Below are positions 41,236-54,479 of a stretch of DNA of 64,000 bases, one piece after another. The first letter of the stretch is position 1; each line of letters starts with the position of its first letter. The stretch covers positions 76,132,607 to 76,196,606 of the forward strand of contig CM077005.1 in NCBI GenBank assembly GCA_039090855.1, given 5' to 3'. The position numbers and the translations under genes were made by a program. The notes beneath the pieces are model-generated. The model made no database searches. It had not been told where the DNA came from and saw only the letters and a list, made by a program, of their open reading frames with translations. This DNA comes from Macrothele yani (taxonomy: Eukaryota > Arthropoda > Arachnida > Araneae > Macrothelidae).

Positions 41236-43170
41236 TCACGGAATTCAAATTCCACACACATTGCTTCCCCACTAACAGGGTTTAAAGTTTGCCCTGGGCA
41301 GACTTTAAAACCTGATGAAGAAGTAGGACAAAGTAAGTCCAGGGACTTACCGTCGTTGGTCTCTTTGAATAATGCATCGAGTGTTTTGTTTTTCATTTCA
41401 GAATCGTATTAGAATTTTCAGATTTCTTCACGAATAATAACACTTTCTAAAAAGTTGGGGTTCACTTGAATTTGCCTCAGAACGTCTGCACACATTCGTT
41501 CGCAACTTTTTTTTGTTCAGGCGTGAGAAACTTCACGAGCATTCCCCGATCTTAGCACAAACCTTGGTCATCTTCAGTGTCCTCCAGGACTTCACTGCAC
41601 CTCTTATGCCACGCATACGTGACATGAATTCTTCTCCGTACACTTTATTTAACATACGAAAAGATTAGGTAGAGCTTTTCTTTAATTCCACCGGAAATGT
41701 CAAGTTCATTTGTTGCTAAATGTTTAATCTCAGCATTTCCTCGACGCGTGGCAAACATCACGTTTATTTTCATTAACACGTATCACCGAACTAATTCAGA
41801 GAGTGAGGTGAACTTTGCATTTCCAGTTACGGACAGTTAAAGCACAATGACCTCCCACTCACTTTCGCCTGCACTTCGTATTACCTTCGCCACGAGCAGT
41901 TTCGTTATTTCATAGCCGTACCTGTTATTCTACGAACTGAGAACAATCTCAATTTATGGCCAAGCGTTTGTCAGAAATAAACAACGCTGTCTTGCAGAGT
42001 TGTCGTAGTTAATGTCTTCTCCATCTAACAGTTCCTAAATTTCAGTCAGTCAAAAGTAAAAGAACCGTCAAGGGCTCTGTTTCCTGCCTTACATTTGTTT
42101 CCTTCTCGGAGAGATATTTCTTCGATAGTACACACACACAATTCTCGCCTTTTACAACATGAGGGCTTACATCCTGCACTTAAGTTGTGAAGTTTTCCAT
42201 CCGTTTATTCGCGGTTTTGATGGATACATCTCCAGCTTCAACTCAAACTTATTTGAAACTGACTCTATGCCTTTTCCTGATACTGTCTAGCCATTCGTTA
42301 AACGCGTGGAGTTCATCCTTTCCAAGTTTATCGGTGATCTTTTTGGCAGGTGTTTGTAATATACGCACAGATGGTGCAAATTTCGTAAACTTGCATACAT
42401 TTTCACCTACTCTTCAATACCGATCTCGAGCATTTTTCTTTTAGTTGTACCATTTCCATTCGACCAAGAATCGGTTATTACGTCTATCTTTTCCATATTC
42501 TAATAAAAAGATTTTTCCGATTTTAAATTTCTCCGAATTCTGTTTCATGGTAAAATGACCGTTTCCTGTTTGCTGAACTCTTTTTAATTTTATTGTCTCA
42601 GCGTACTTGCTAGTATGTGCTTTGTGTGCAATGACTTGTAGAAAAATCACGCAACTACTTCGGACACAGATGTATAGGTGAACTAAAGTTGAAGCAGAAA
42701 ATACTGTATTACAACATCAGCTGAAATAATAAACTATTTGCTACTTACCATTTTAAAGGGGTGTTCTTTCACAATGAATCTACATGGTTTATGTAGCGGG
42801 TTTTGTGGAGGCGTCCTGAAAACTGAGTAGAATTTCAATTCATAGCCAAGCGTTTGTCAGAAATATTACCGCTGTACGGTTTCACGAAGTAAGAAACGAA
42901 ATTTTCTAGATACACTTTTTGCATTGACATTTTACAGAGGAAAATACCAGGTCTCGTTTTAATGAATGCCAGCTCAGTGTTCGACCGGACGAATGCAATG
43001 GCCATCAGTCTTCTTATTCGTTGGTAACTTGGTTTTGCAGAAACTTATTTTTTCTTGATTACTCCAAGTTGGAACGATTCAATAGTGTCTGCACTCTGGA
43101 TTTTTTCTAAGCTTTGAATCAGAAGACATTTATACTACATTGAGTAGACATAAATCATAGGATACCTAAC
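41236..43170. other. unassigned region with a diverged direct repeat
   Basis: No gene or element domain recognised. Two ~60-bp diverged copies of a segment containing GCCAAGCGTTTGTCAGAAAT lie at about 41938-41995 and 42821-42880. Open frames are short and unsupported. Confidence 0.5.
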
Positions 43171-43179
43171 TAGTAACGG

Positions 43180-44190
43180 GTATACCCATCTTTTGTCCGG
43201 ATAAGGGCAGTTACATGGCGAGCCATTGAGTCCACTAAGTCACGAAAGCATTCCACGGGTATCTCTATATATCCACATATGCTTGCTGCACTGTTGTCCA
43301 CAATTCTGTTACATTTCTGGATAGAAAATTCAAAGCTGGAACGGACCTTTCCACATCAGCCAAAAGATTTTCCGCAAGGTTCGTGTTCGGTGAACGAATA
43401 AGTCACCCAGTGTGGTAACTTCTGCATAACTCTCTTATAACCTTGTTCTGGTGACCACAGTTCTGTTGGGAGGCGCATTGTCCTTCTGGAAAAGTCCGTT
43501 AGCTGGGAATGAATGATAATCATGAATGAATACAAATGCTCTGCAAGGATGAACACACACCGTAGACCCATCAGTGATGCATCTAGACATATCAGGGGTC
43601 CCAACGTGTGCCAGTTCAACACGCCTGAAATCATAACCGAAACTCTACCAGCCTGAACAGTTATTTCTTGAAATGCTTGTCTTTCCTTTAATGCGGTTTG
43701 TCGCCAGACCCACATCTTCCCGTCTGCGCGAAATAACTGGAAACAAGTATCATCGGACCAGGAGATCTGTCTCCAATCAAGCAATGTTCAGGGATGATAT
43801 TCTTTTGTCCAGTTCATGTGTATAGCCCGTTGCGGTGGTGTTAGCAATAAGACTCTGGTGGATCGGGGGCTCCCATAACTTATTGAGGCTAATGATTCCC
43901 TGATAATCTTTGTGAAGACGTTTCTGTCAGCTTCCTCCTTGAAATAGGCGGAAATGTGTTCCACTGTCGTTCTCCGGTTACTTGAAATTCATCCACCACT
44001 TTCTCCACCAACAACGCTGTTCACGGTGCGACGTTACTCCGGAAATGGCGAATTGCCGATACACTCTTGATATGGTGACGGAGATAGGATACTGCAATTC
44101 CTGTACCAGCACCGCGATAGAGTACTCCATGTATCGCACACCTTCTATCATTCACCTTTCAAACTCTGTCAACTCACGACGTTTATCCAT
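43180..44190 (-). pseudogene. Tc1-like transposase relic A
   Basis: Minus-strand reading from about 44190: MDKRRELTEFER, an N-terminal helix-turn-helix start, then TISRVYRQFAISGVTSHREQ. Lower down QISWSDDTCFQLFRADGKMW (first catalytic Asp block) at 43780-43720, and a decayed second block near 43480. Stops and frame changes are frequent. Terminal inverted repeats not found with confidence. Confidence 0.8.
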
Positions 44191-44199
44191 ACTGACATC

Positions 44200-46165
44200 G
44201 AAATGCCGCCTACGTGAATGTAGTGATGTTCTCCTACCTATATACCTGTCAAGTGCTGGGTTCATCCACAAGCGAGGGAGTGAAAGCGTAGTATTCCCCA
44301 GGAACCACTTGCTCCATTATTTCTGTCCTCTCAGTATACTTCTGTACCTTCTGTGTATTCGATTTGAAGAACAGAAGTTTTGTTTTGGGCATCACATACA
44401 GTAGAATCGTTATATAGCGAAAACGGTTTCTTTGGAAATGGCTAAAAAGGACAAGCTAAGCGCTTTTCAACTTTCCGTCACACATGGTTTATTTCCTTTT
44501 TATAGATAGATTCCGTCCTCTGAAGGGTATATGATATGAAACATCTAGTTTTTAATTTTGAAAGGAAAACCACCTTATACAGGTTTTCATTTCACACAGA
44601 GCACGGTAGAAGAAGATTTCACTGTATGTGTCTGAAGTTTTAATAATCCATCAGTTTTCTTACAACGAAAACTGCAAATTCATAACTTAATGTTATACGA
44701 ATGAAATATTTTTCAAGAACAAGAGTATCGATAACAGTATTCACAACAATTCGTGAAGAGCTTTTTTCAAATACACCATCAAATATTTAAATCCCTTCGT
44801 TCAGTCTCCCACATGGATTACCAATTAAATGATTTTATACTTTTGTTCAGTTTCGACCTCATTCCCAAAATACACGATTCTTACAATTTTCGAAGTATTC
44901 GTTAAAAATGTGCAAATCAAATTCATTATTGAATTGCAGTAAACACGAAAGATAAACTGGATAACAACACTGAAGTTTGTACCAATAAAAAAGATAAACT
45001 GTTGTTAACTGCATAGTCCATTCACCGTTGATGCAGTTTGCTAATCGGCAGTGTCGTGTCGGTGTGGTAGACAAGAACTACGGATTCTAGCACAGCTCCA
45101 GACCATCCAGCTAACGGTTTTCCTGGGTTTTTTTATGACTGAAACGCAAATGTTGGATAGATTCCTAAAATTGGCAGTGGACCTATTAAGCCATTCTCTG
45201 AATGTTGCCGCTTGACACTTGGTGACGGAGGTAGTCGGAAATCACCTCATTATAATCCCAATTTCTCTACATTTTCATCATCACGATTATGTGCATTTCA
45301 GGATGATTAATCATTACGTCCTTGTCTGGACATGGCACTTGAAATAGAAGAATGCAAATTTCTAAAGCCAATATCATACACATATTCTGCAGTAACGTTT
45401 TCAAATGCGATGTGGCAAACATAATACTTCAGGTCACTGCAAAAAACACCCATTCACCTAATTATGAAAACTTGTTCATTGCGCATATGAGTGAACGAGT
45501 CTATTTCAGCAGTGAAACACCTTGGTGCTGTGCGGCGGAAATGAAGAGTCCCCTGTATTCGGTAACTTTCTTCGAACTTTTTCCATATGCCAGCAGTTGC
45601 ATTTCTAATTTGCTATCTATCTGCGGATGCTGCCATGGATTACCCTCCCTAAATGCTTTCAGTCCTTGAACCACATCATTTAGTTTTACGTCGTGCTACA
45701 TGAAGCACATTCACCAAAGAAAAGAAACATTGGCCACCTGGGCTAATAACTTACTAGATCATTCATTATTCCCACATCAAAATTTGGAAATGCCACAGAA
45801 TTAAACCGCACGAAGGCGACCTGAACTGACTTAATACAGGAAAGCAAACATCTAGTGCGAGTTTTGGACATTGACTCCATGAAGCAGAGTAAGGGTCTAT
45901 ATTAACCTATGTGACATCATTCACAGAGATCTCCAAATAAGGTCTGTGCTGAAAGGTAAGCATCTACAGAATTAAACTGCACGTGTACATGTAGGATTTC
46001 TTTTGAAACGCTCTAAATGTAGTAAAATCATTTTGCATCATAAACATCTATAGATAAATAAAACGCATTTAAATTGATAGCCCCGAAAAGGTAAAAACTC
46101 CATTCTTTGATTCGTATTTAGTTTGGCACATAGGGCTCATATTTTTCATTTGTGAGACGTACTCG
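44200..46165. other. unassigned AT-rich region
   Basis: Nothing recognisable. Open frames up to ~105 codons (45352-45669) have no motif or domain I can name. Confidence 0.5.
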
Positions 46166-46169
46166 ATTT

Positions 46170-46575
46170 GAGTTTACCAATAACTTTTGTAGGAAGATAT
46201 TGGAAAAACAGCCAGTGACATAAGATTACTACAACGTCGAGATGAATGGTATGTCGAGTGGTTAAATACCGTTTTCAGCAATGAGACCTTAATCCCTCTG
46301 GAACTACATGATGGCCGCGCTGGCGTCGGTCCAAATGCAGGTGTAAAGACTTCCACGTCGTGTTTTGTTTAATTACAAACAGCACCGTGTATTCTGGTTT
46401 CGGGCTCCACCGTTTACGACAGTCTGTCATCTGCAATAGTTGTCCACAATTATATAATGGCTCCAAGGGTATGGGGACATTATTTTCATACCTGCATCCT
46501 TCTTGTTCTTCAGAAGATTGGCAACATCACATTGCAGCAGGATAGTGCAGGATGCGTTGCTCATAAGTGTTCTTC
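46170..46575 (+). pseudogene. Tc1-like transposase relic B
   Basis: Plus-strand fragments in alternating frames: WYVEWLNTVFSNETLIPLE (first Asp block decayed to SNE), SGSTVYDSLSSAIVVHN and ITLQQDSAGCVAHKC (second Asp block, normally QQDNA) near 46520-46555. No inverted repeats seen. Confidence 0.6.
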
Positions 46576-47465
46576 TGTTTGTTTCGTAGTTTAAGGATCA
46601 CATAGGAAAATCTTAGGGGCTATAAACAAACGTCCATCCCTAATTTAGTGTCAATGGCTTCCAGATAGGGTCAGAGCAAACGCAGTCAGATAAAAGCAAC
46701 ACCTAAGGGTCATCCTGGACTCAAACTCGGTACCATCTTGAACGAATTGGCAGAATCCAGTGCCTCAGACCAATCAGCCTCCAAAGCGGCGCCCATCATT
46801 TTCTGAGAACCGTCAGCGCACCACAATAGCCACTCGGCCACCGGATCTATGGTAGATGTGGGATGTCATGAAACGACATCTCAGTACAAACTCACATCAA
46901 AGCATGACGAAACGGTTTTTCGGGCGCAAGGGCAGCAGCTCTGGGGAACCACAGTAAATGGCGTATTTTGCCAAGATATGAGACCACACTTCTTAATGAT
47001 GTTACCCTAACATTCATGTATTAATATCATTAAACAGGCTGGAAATATGGTCATCTGTTGCTTTCAACACTACCTTTATACGAATCGTTACGCTCTGTAT
47101 TGTACCCATGATCGTTTTTTCAGAGTGGGGTAGTTTTTTGATGAGAAATGTCAATATCCTGCCATTGATAACGGGACGTCTCGCTATTGAGAGTTAATTT
47201 GGTGCTACGGAATTCCCACGTCACAGATCAAATTTTAAGTATGCTAGTAGGACTATGATAAGAAAACAGAGTGACTGCGAATGTAATACTCTTCGATCGA
47301 CAGAGTTAACAGATTTCTAGCTCGAATTGATAAAAGCATACCACATAAGCAATCGCTCCTTACGTAAGATTTTAGCGTCACTGAAAATTCCTAGGTCGAC
47401 GGTTTGTAATATAATGTGCATATGATATCGGACTGGAATTGGACCTGCCAGGAAACTTCCCATTA
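46576..47465. other. unassigned region
   Basis: A plus-strand stretch near 46690-46990 is open in one frame for some length but has no recognisable motif. Confidence 0.4.
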
Positions 47466-48490
47466 ACTCTACGAAGCTAACAGAAGGTCAGAGGAGAGCT
47501 CTTCAAAAGGACTGTCAGCTCAGAAAACAAATCAACGTTCTCTGAAATCACCCAAGCACTTAATAAAAAAATTGGACGGAAGTTTCCAGCTCGAGCAGCC
47601 ATTCATAAGACACGAACCACTTCGAATAATGTCACACGCCTATAAGTAGATGTTGGACTACATAATATTGGAAAATTATGCTTTGGTCCGACGAGTCACG
47701 ATGCACAGTCTACCAATCTGATGGTCGTTCCTGAGTGCGGTGCATGCATTTTCCTTACTGTGTTGTCGTGACGATGAAGTTTTCTGAAGGCATCGTGATA
47801 GTATGGAAGTGTTTTTCGTAGTTCGGTTGGATCCATTAGTCCTTCTACCTGAGCAGAGCTCTACAGCTCATACACCTTTGGACAAAAAAATCAGTTTTGA
47901 GCTTTACTTTACACGTACATGTGTTTTGTGGTCCGGCTTAAATCCATTAGTTATTTTGGACAAAACCATGAAATCCGAGTTTTATATAAAAGTAATGAAG
48001 CTGCTTTTCGTGGTCCGGTTGAATCCATTACGCCTTCTAGACACAACCATGAGTTTTGAGCTCTACCTCTCACGGAGATGTTTTTCGTGTTTCGACTTGG
48101 GTCCATTAATTGTTTTGGACAAATTCATGAATTTCTGGTTTTATCTAGACATCATGAATTTGTTTCTCGTCGCTCTGCTTGAGTACATTAGTCATTTTGA
48201 GCAAAATCATCAATTTTGATCTTCACCTAGACGTACACTACCTACGTATTGGCAGTACTTCGGAGATGGCACATAACTCTTTGTCAGCAAGACAATGCAC
48301 AGCATCATACTGTTTCCGTTGTTACAGATCGTTTTCAGGACATGGGCGTCGAAAAGTTCTGCTGCGCAGTCCGGATCCCTGAGCTGAAAACCGTAGTGAA
48401 TCTCTGGAATGAGTTTAATAATCGAGTGCGTGGGAGAAGAGACCTCCCAACAAACAAAGCTGAACTGAAATTTAATTTCCCGTAGTACAA
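47466..48490 (+). pseudogene. Tc1-like transposase relic C with amplified internal segment
   Basis: An N-terminal block LTEGQRRALQKDCQLRKQIN near 47480, first Asp block LWSDESRCTVYQSDGRS near 47680-47730, then five ~80-bp diverged tandem copies (47812-48240). Then the second Asp block CQQDNAQHHTVSVVTDRF near 48287-48340 and a C-terminal NLWNEFNNRVRGR near 48410-48440. Normally a single short segment separates these blocks, so the tandem array is an expansion of transposase coding sequence. Confidence 0.78.
47812..48240 (+). repeat. tandem array of ~80-bp units derived from transposase sequence
   Basis: Units begin near 47812, 47920, 48003, 48079 and 48161, each with a GTTTTTCGTGGTCCGG-like start, TCCATTAGT, TTTTGGACAAAACCATGA and a GAGTTTTA region. 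In one frame each unit reads like VVRLDPLVLLDKTMSFELYL. The 138-codon open frame at 47803-48219 is this array. Confidence 0.75.
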
Positions 48491-50183
48491 GAAACAGCAA
48501 TAATACAGTAATACATACTTTACTCAAACTTTCTTTGGATAGTTTCTGCAGGAATTAAATTTGTAAGTCTTTTTCTGCTCTTTTGCAAAATTGACCTTTT
48601 ATTTCTTACAGTCGTTTAAGTAGAGCTATGCTTCATCAATAGCGACAATGAATTTCCATTCGTCTCTGGAAAGTGATTTTCATAAAGAAGTAAACACGGT
48701 GTTCTGCGCTCAGCCACATGCCTAGGCAAAAGACGGTGCATATTATGGTGGTTTTTTTTACATTTCAAAATTGCCTTTATTCTTCAGTAAAATAACATTT
48801 CTATGTACATGACAATGGAATTCTGCCAATAAATACAGCGGTATATACATCAGCTGGAAAGTTCCAGTGAAACGTAAAACAAAATATTGTTAAAATCATA
48901 AAAAAATATTTCGCCACGTAGGGCGAAGGAGAGGCAGACAATAAAGCACGAGCGATACAAACGAAAATGTTTACCTACAGTATTGTAGACAGGGCAAGAC
49001 ATGATTCTATACTATGCACAAATTCCAATTAAGCATTACTACCATACTAAAGATTAAACATTAGGTACTAATTCACAGAAATGCAACAGTGATGCTACAT
49101 TCAAAATTTACAACATATGTACAGAAGTATTCAGTGACAAGGGGAAATAACGCTAAATGTACTCAGAAGGGCATCTTGTTGCATTAAATTATACACACAG
49201 TGACTAATATTTTAAAAAAATATTCAACATAATGAAGGGGACATTGCGTGGGCAGTAAACTGTGCAGAAGGAAGAATTATATACAACAACATAGATTTAA
49301 ATCTTTGTTTATTACCTTATTTGCAGTTCATACTGAGATTTTTAACGACTAAGCGATTGCTTTATGGGTAGGTGGCCTTTCTTTTAAGATCAGAGAACTT
49401 ACTTTGGAAATAGTCGTAAAAGTACGCATCTGCCTGGGATATTCGTTTGGCGTTCTTTTTCCCGTTGAAAGCAATGCTTGGCGATTTCCACCTGTATTAT
49501 AATAATGTTGCTTATTTTACATTTAGAAATGCTAATTCCATGATTCTCACTGCGTTTTACAATTACAGAATACGAATAGTTATCTTCGTAAGCTGCAAAA
49601 ACATAAACTTCTATCTACAGATTGTTTACGTGAGCTACTTTCTTAGCAGCCGATATTGAACTGCAGCAGATGTTTTTTTTTCGTGTTCATCTTACACGCT
49701 GTGGCCAGTTTCAATTCTTTGAACTTCTTTCATTTTCTACAATTCTTACAAAAGACGTTCTAAAGTGTGGGAACATCCTCTATGTTTAAATAAAGTTAAA
49801 CAAAAGACGTGCAAGTTTTTTGAAAGAAAAACGCAAATAGTTAAAGGAAAAAAGGAATTTATATATTACACTTTAAAACAGACTAACATATTCAAAACAC
49901 TTCTCAAGGCTTGTACGAGATTCGATATCAAGTATATTTAAAAACATCCCTCATTTCTAACGCTAAAGAAATCAAATCTTTCTACCTCGTATAATGTTTT
50001 GCATGATTTTCTTCTGGGTGGTGTTGTTTACACTAAGCTGTGCATTTTGTATTCTATTCACTAAAGGGAAATTCATAAAATATCAGGTCAAAAATAAAAG
50101 TCAGGAACGTAAATATTCTAGCATTTTTAAGGGTCTTTAGATAAAAGTTTTCCATCATGAATATTTGTTTAAATACAATAATA
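48491..50183. other. unassigned AT-rich region
   Basis: No gene, RNA or element domain recognised over about 1.7 kb. Open frames are at most ~70 codons. Confidence 0.5.
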
Positions 50184-50837
50184 CAGGGTGATTCATAAAG
50201 AATTATACAGTTTCAACGCAAAACAAGAACAATGTAAGATATTTTTTTTACCTGTAACAGAATTGTAGGGCAATGTTTCAAGTTTTTTAGAGACAGTCAC
50301 AGATGTTCTATGTGTGCACCCTTAGTCACAAGACACACATCGAGCCGGTAATCCATTTCCGCCCAAACGCGAGGTAAGATATCTGAATCAGGTGCAGTGA
50401 TAGTGGCGCACAATGTTCGCTTTTTTCCGCTCACCAAAAGCGAACATTGTGCTTGTTTACCTGACCACTCACGTGAAATGTAGCTTCATCGATGAAAACC
50501 AACTGACCGGCAAAATCGTCATTTTCAAAAAGGTGCTGCATTTCGGCACAATATTCAAAACGCTTTGTCTTGTCAAGGTCAGTGGGAATTTGCAACATCT
50601 GCACTTCACGACACACCCTCCGCGTTGATTTTCTCGAGCTCCGTTGAATGGCTGTGCAAACACTATCGACGACTTCTTCCGATACACGGGGTCGTCCAGG
50701 ACTTTTAAGTTTGCACAAACATCCCGTAGTTTCAATTTTTTTATGCCAATCGTAGATAGATTTTCTGGTTGGAGGTTCTTTTCCGAATCGTGATCGATTC
50801 GGAAAAGAACCTCCAACCAGAAAATCTATTTACGATT
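50184..50837 (-). pseudogene. IS630/Tc1-mariner-type transposase relic with palindrome
   Basis: Minus-strand blocks: SPGRPRVSEEVVDSVCTAIQ and SSRKSTRRVCREVQMLQIP (helix-turn-helix region), DKTKRFEYCAEMQHLFEND and LVFIDEATFHVSGQVNKHN (first catalytic Asp block). The remaining catalytic part is absent. One terminus CAGGGTGATTCATAAAG at 50184 resembles this group's inverted repeats. At the other edge the sequence enters a palindrome at 50748-50837. Confidence 0.8.
50748..50837. repeat. 43-bp palindrome within transposase sequence
   Basis: Arms 50748-50790 and 50795-50837 are complementary with one mismatch around the loop TGAT. The right arm is followed by two further tandem ~20-bp pieces of the same text (AAAATCTATCTACGATTACC). 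Confidence 0.92.
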
Positions 50838-50839
50838 AC

Positions 50840-51780
50840 CATAAAATCTATCTACGATTACCAAAAATCTATCTACCATAGTTACAAACCTTGTTGCTAA
50901 ATTTGAGACAGGATATTTCAGCACTGAGGATGAAGGCTTGTCCAGGAAGGTCTTTTGTGGCAACTGTTAAACAAAATGAGGATACTGTGCAGAACGGGAT
51001 TTTGGAAGGTATCGAAATATTCTGCTGATATCCAATGAACGTGTTGGATTCATCATGCGTTATATGCTGGTCTAACGAAGCGCTAAGGTAAATGAATGCC
51101 GTAATGCTTGATTTTGGGTGAGAAGAGTTATCAGCTTCCAGCAGTTAAGGCAGCGCTCAGACTTTTTAGCAGTATGCTGACAGTTTCTTGTCTCAAATGG
51201 TAATCATGGATAAAACATGAATACATTTGTATGATCCGGAGTCCAAGTAACAATTCAAAGAATGAAGACGCACTGGTTCTCTTCACCCGAAAAAGTTGCG
51301 AAGGTGATTATGTCTGCACTCTGAGACAGAGGAGGGACGCTCTTAATGTACACCTTAGGAAAAGGTGCCACCAACAGAACAACTTGTTTTGCATTCCTTC
51401 TGAACAGTCTGAAGAGGAACTGAAATGAAACACAGGAGTAAACTGTCAAAAGGGGTCCTCTTATTTGCGGGAGAATGCTTTGGTCCACAAGTCTGGCATC
51501 ACGGACCCAAGGTTTTGTGAAATTCACTTTAAAGTGTTAAAATATCCTGATTACTTGCCAGATTTAGCACCGTCTGTTTAACGTTTGTTCTCCGATCGGA
51601 GAAAGGCTTGAAGGGAACAAAATTTCATTCTATTTCTGATGCCGCGTCAGCTATTAACACATAATTTCAGACACAACAATCAGATTTATATTTGAAAGGC
51701 TAAAAGAAATGATCGGTAGAGGAAGTGCGCAGATCTCAGAGGTTGACATGTATAATAATGTATTAATACTAAACTCATTC
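50840..51780 (+). pseudogene. mariner-like transposase relic
   Basis: Plus-strand fragments: VTNLVAKFETGYFSTEDEG near 50880, frame-shifted mid-region, ENALVHKSGI near 51475 (in place of a QDNA-H block) and LKYPDYLPDLAPSV near 51540-51580 (the SPDLAPSD region). Many stops. It lies back-to-back with the minus-strand relic at 50184. Confidence 0.65.
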
Positions 51781-53630
51781 ACTTGGCTCTATTCTTTTTA
51801 TGAAAAACCAAAGATTTATAAACATTTCCTCACACCTTTATCAGATACCACCATAAGAACAAGAAAATGAAAGTACTTTTAATTTTTTCCCGTGGCCCAT
51901 AACTTGTATAATTGTAAGGGATAAGCAAATTGTTCATCTCAAAGTTATTATATTTGGATGCCAAATTCATCAGATAATTTTTCAGTAAAGGCGTCAAAGG
52001 CGCTTTTATCTTGGGCGTTGTGTTCAAATGCGTGTGTGAGCAAGTAAGCGTGATGCCTTTTTTATACGGTTTACAATGCCTCCGATTTATTTGTAACAGT
52101 ACAGAGCAGATGATTTCCTTTGAAATATTTACCTCTGTTTCTTTACGCATCGTGCTCCGTTATTGAATAATTCATTGTTTTACTGATTTTTCTGTTGTGT
52201 TGTGACTTTCAAATCGTAAAAATGATCCTTTGATTAGAGAATACTAACATCGTTCGTTTATTTGCCAAGTACCTCAATGATACAATTATTCATGTCGCAT
52301 TGTATTGTATAGGAACACTGTTTGAAAAGCTAATTATTGAAGAAGTGAGTTTTGTTTTTCCCTTGACAAATTAGGATCTCAAATCATTCATTTCTCCAAA
52401 TGCGTTTTTTATTTACATTAGCTGAACGGGTGGAAATAATTCATCTGAAATACGCCGGGAGTTTGTGTGTAGGAGTGGGAAATGTAGAGTTAAAAGCTAA
52501 TTTACGTGAAAAAGTGATAGCTATTGTTTCTGGTGCAAGGATTATCACATGACAAGGCATGAAAAGTTTAATTGCACACAAAGCCACGTTGATTAAGTCA
52601 CCACGAGAAGTCGAAAAGTGAGAAAAAATCCCTCATGAATATTTATTGCTCATTTTCGGTTTATAGCAGACTTGTTTCCGTCACATTCGATCTGAGTAAG
52701 AAGTGATTTCTTCTGAAAAAACTAACTGCTGTGACATCAGATACATATTTATGAACAGACACGTCTTCAAAATGAGAACCGTCTACTCTTTTGCAAGCCG
52801 AAATACTTGGTAAACAAATTAGGCTGTCTCTTAGCATTAAGTAGTCGTAAAAGTATTAGGTAGAGACGCTGAAGTGCTTCAACGTCAGTAAAATATTTAA
52901 AGAAACATATTTTTCCTAAAGACATTAGCCAATTTTCACGCTGACATTGTTACATGTTTGGGTCTGCAGTTTTTAGAAAGCGATATCGCCTTTCTTGTGA
53001 CGGCATACTACGGAAAATGCTCATGCATTTTTAGAAGTAAGCAAGTTTCCTCAGCCTATTCCATACCAAATACTTTCTTAGAAATATAACACAGTCAATC
53101 ATCAACATTTCTTAAATTTTATACTCACATATCAATCATTTCGTCTCGGCAAGACGAACATGCACATCTTCTCTGCACGGATACAAACACACAGTGTTTA
53201 ATACGTAAAAATTGAAAGAGCTCTTAAGATCGTTCCTTTGAATTGGATGCAACTGTTATACGCAATCTGTGGACACTATGTTTTGCTGCCTCTAGTCTAT
53301 GTTAATCGCGATTATTCTTTTCCTGCAAAAATGTCAAGATTTCAAAATTTCCAGTTATCCTATTTCTAACGATGGGCTCACAATGCTGAGAATATTCCCT
53401 TTTTTGTTTGCAATTTGGAACATCAACATTTTCTACAAATAACCACGAAAAAACCAGTTTTAAGCAAAGTACAACCTACAGTATTTCTGGAAATACGCTG
53501 CCTATTAATACAAGTTTATCCTCCTCGTCTAGTGCTCGCTCTTTTGATTAGAGCATCCATAATGGTTTGAATACAGCTAGCTAAAGTATTTAAAGAAGAT
53601 TTATAATAATTTCTCTCAAATGAATGCTTC
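51781..53630. other. unassigned AT-rich region
   Basis: No recognisable feature on either strand. The longest open frame (51830-52150, minus) has no motif. Confidence 0.5.
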
Positions 53631-53639
53631 ATTTATATT

Positions 53640-54055
53640 TAGAGCTTCCTATGCCGTGAAACCTTTCGTACATTTTTCAAATTAGTCCTGACCAAGGCAG
53701 TTCGATATATACACTGCCATACTATTAATACCCAGACACCCCGAGGTCTAAAAAAAAATTTGTCCTTCAGGTCACTAGAAATTTTTTTGTCATTCAGATA
53801 CAATCTTTTTATTCTTCTGTCATCAGCAGCTTTTGTGCACTTTTTTCGGCCTATTTCTGGTTTGTTTTTCAGTGACTTTGTTACCTGATAACGTAAACAG
53901 CACTTTCTTACACCAGATGTCACTGACCCACCGATTTGCCTTGCAATTTCAGCCTAAGAAAAACCCGATTCACGTAATGAAACACTTCTGATTCTTTTCG
54001 TGGGTGACCAATGAACTCTTTTCTTTAATGCCACTGCTGTACTATTTATCGACAC
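53640..54055 (-). pseudogene. Tc1-like transposase relic D (N-terminal)
   Basis: Minus-strand reading ending near 54055 begins with a KKRVHWSPTKRIRSVSLRES helix-turn-helix-like stretch, then EIGRKKCTKAADDRRIKRLY (typical second helix-turn-helix entry). No catalytic domain follows. Confidence 0.6.
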
Positions 54056-54479
54056 GCTAAATTAAAAGAAATACTAAAAATATTCACAGAATCTACAATT
54101 ACGCTTTCCTGTTTGTTCTATGAAAGAACAGTCTTTCTTCTACACAACAAACAGCAAAACTGACTTTCCTTAACTTCTCACAAGATGTATTGCAGTTACT
54201 GCCATTTGAGTGGTCCCTAGAACAGGGACTGTGATTGGCCAGTAGGTTTTGCACTTACAATCCGCTTCTTAACTGAATTACACTTGTGTTTCTCTTTTAG
54301 ACTAAAGTAAGCATAACTTTTTTGTGCTGCATATATTTGCATTATGTTTTATGTATTGAATTCAGCATTAAAATTTCTTTAAATTGACATATAAACAATA
54401 TGCATTCGGTGCAAAATAACATTTCCTATAAGCCTGCAAAGTTGCAAAACGTTCAAATTTCAAAAGGTGTCCACAAATT
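54056..54479. other. unassigned spacer
   Basis: Nothing recognisable. Confidence 0.45.

Noticed and set aside
46900..47000. Possible retroelement protein fragment near 46.7-47.0 kb
   Set aside because: A plus-strand frame is partly open, but no motif of protease, Gag or transposase could be recognised.
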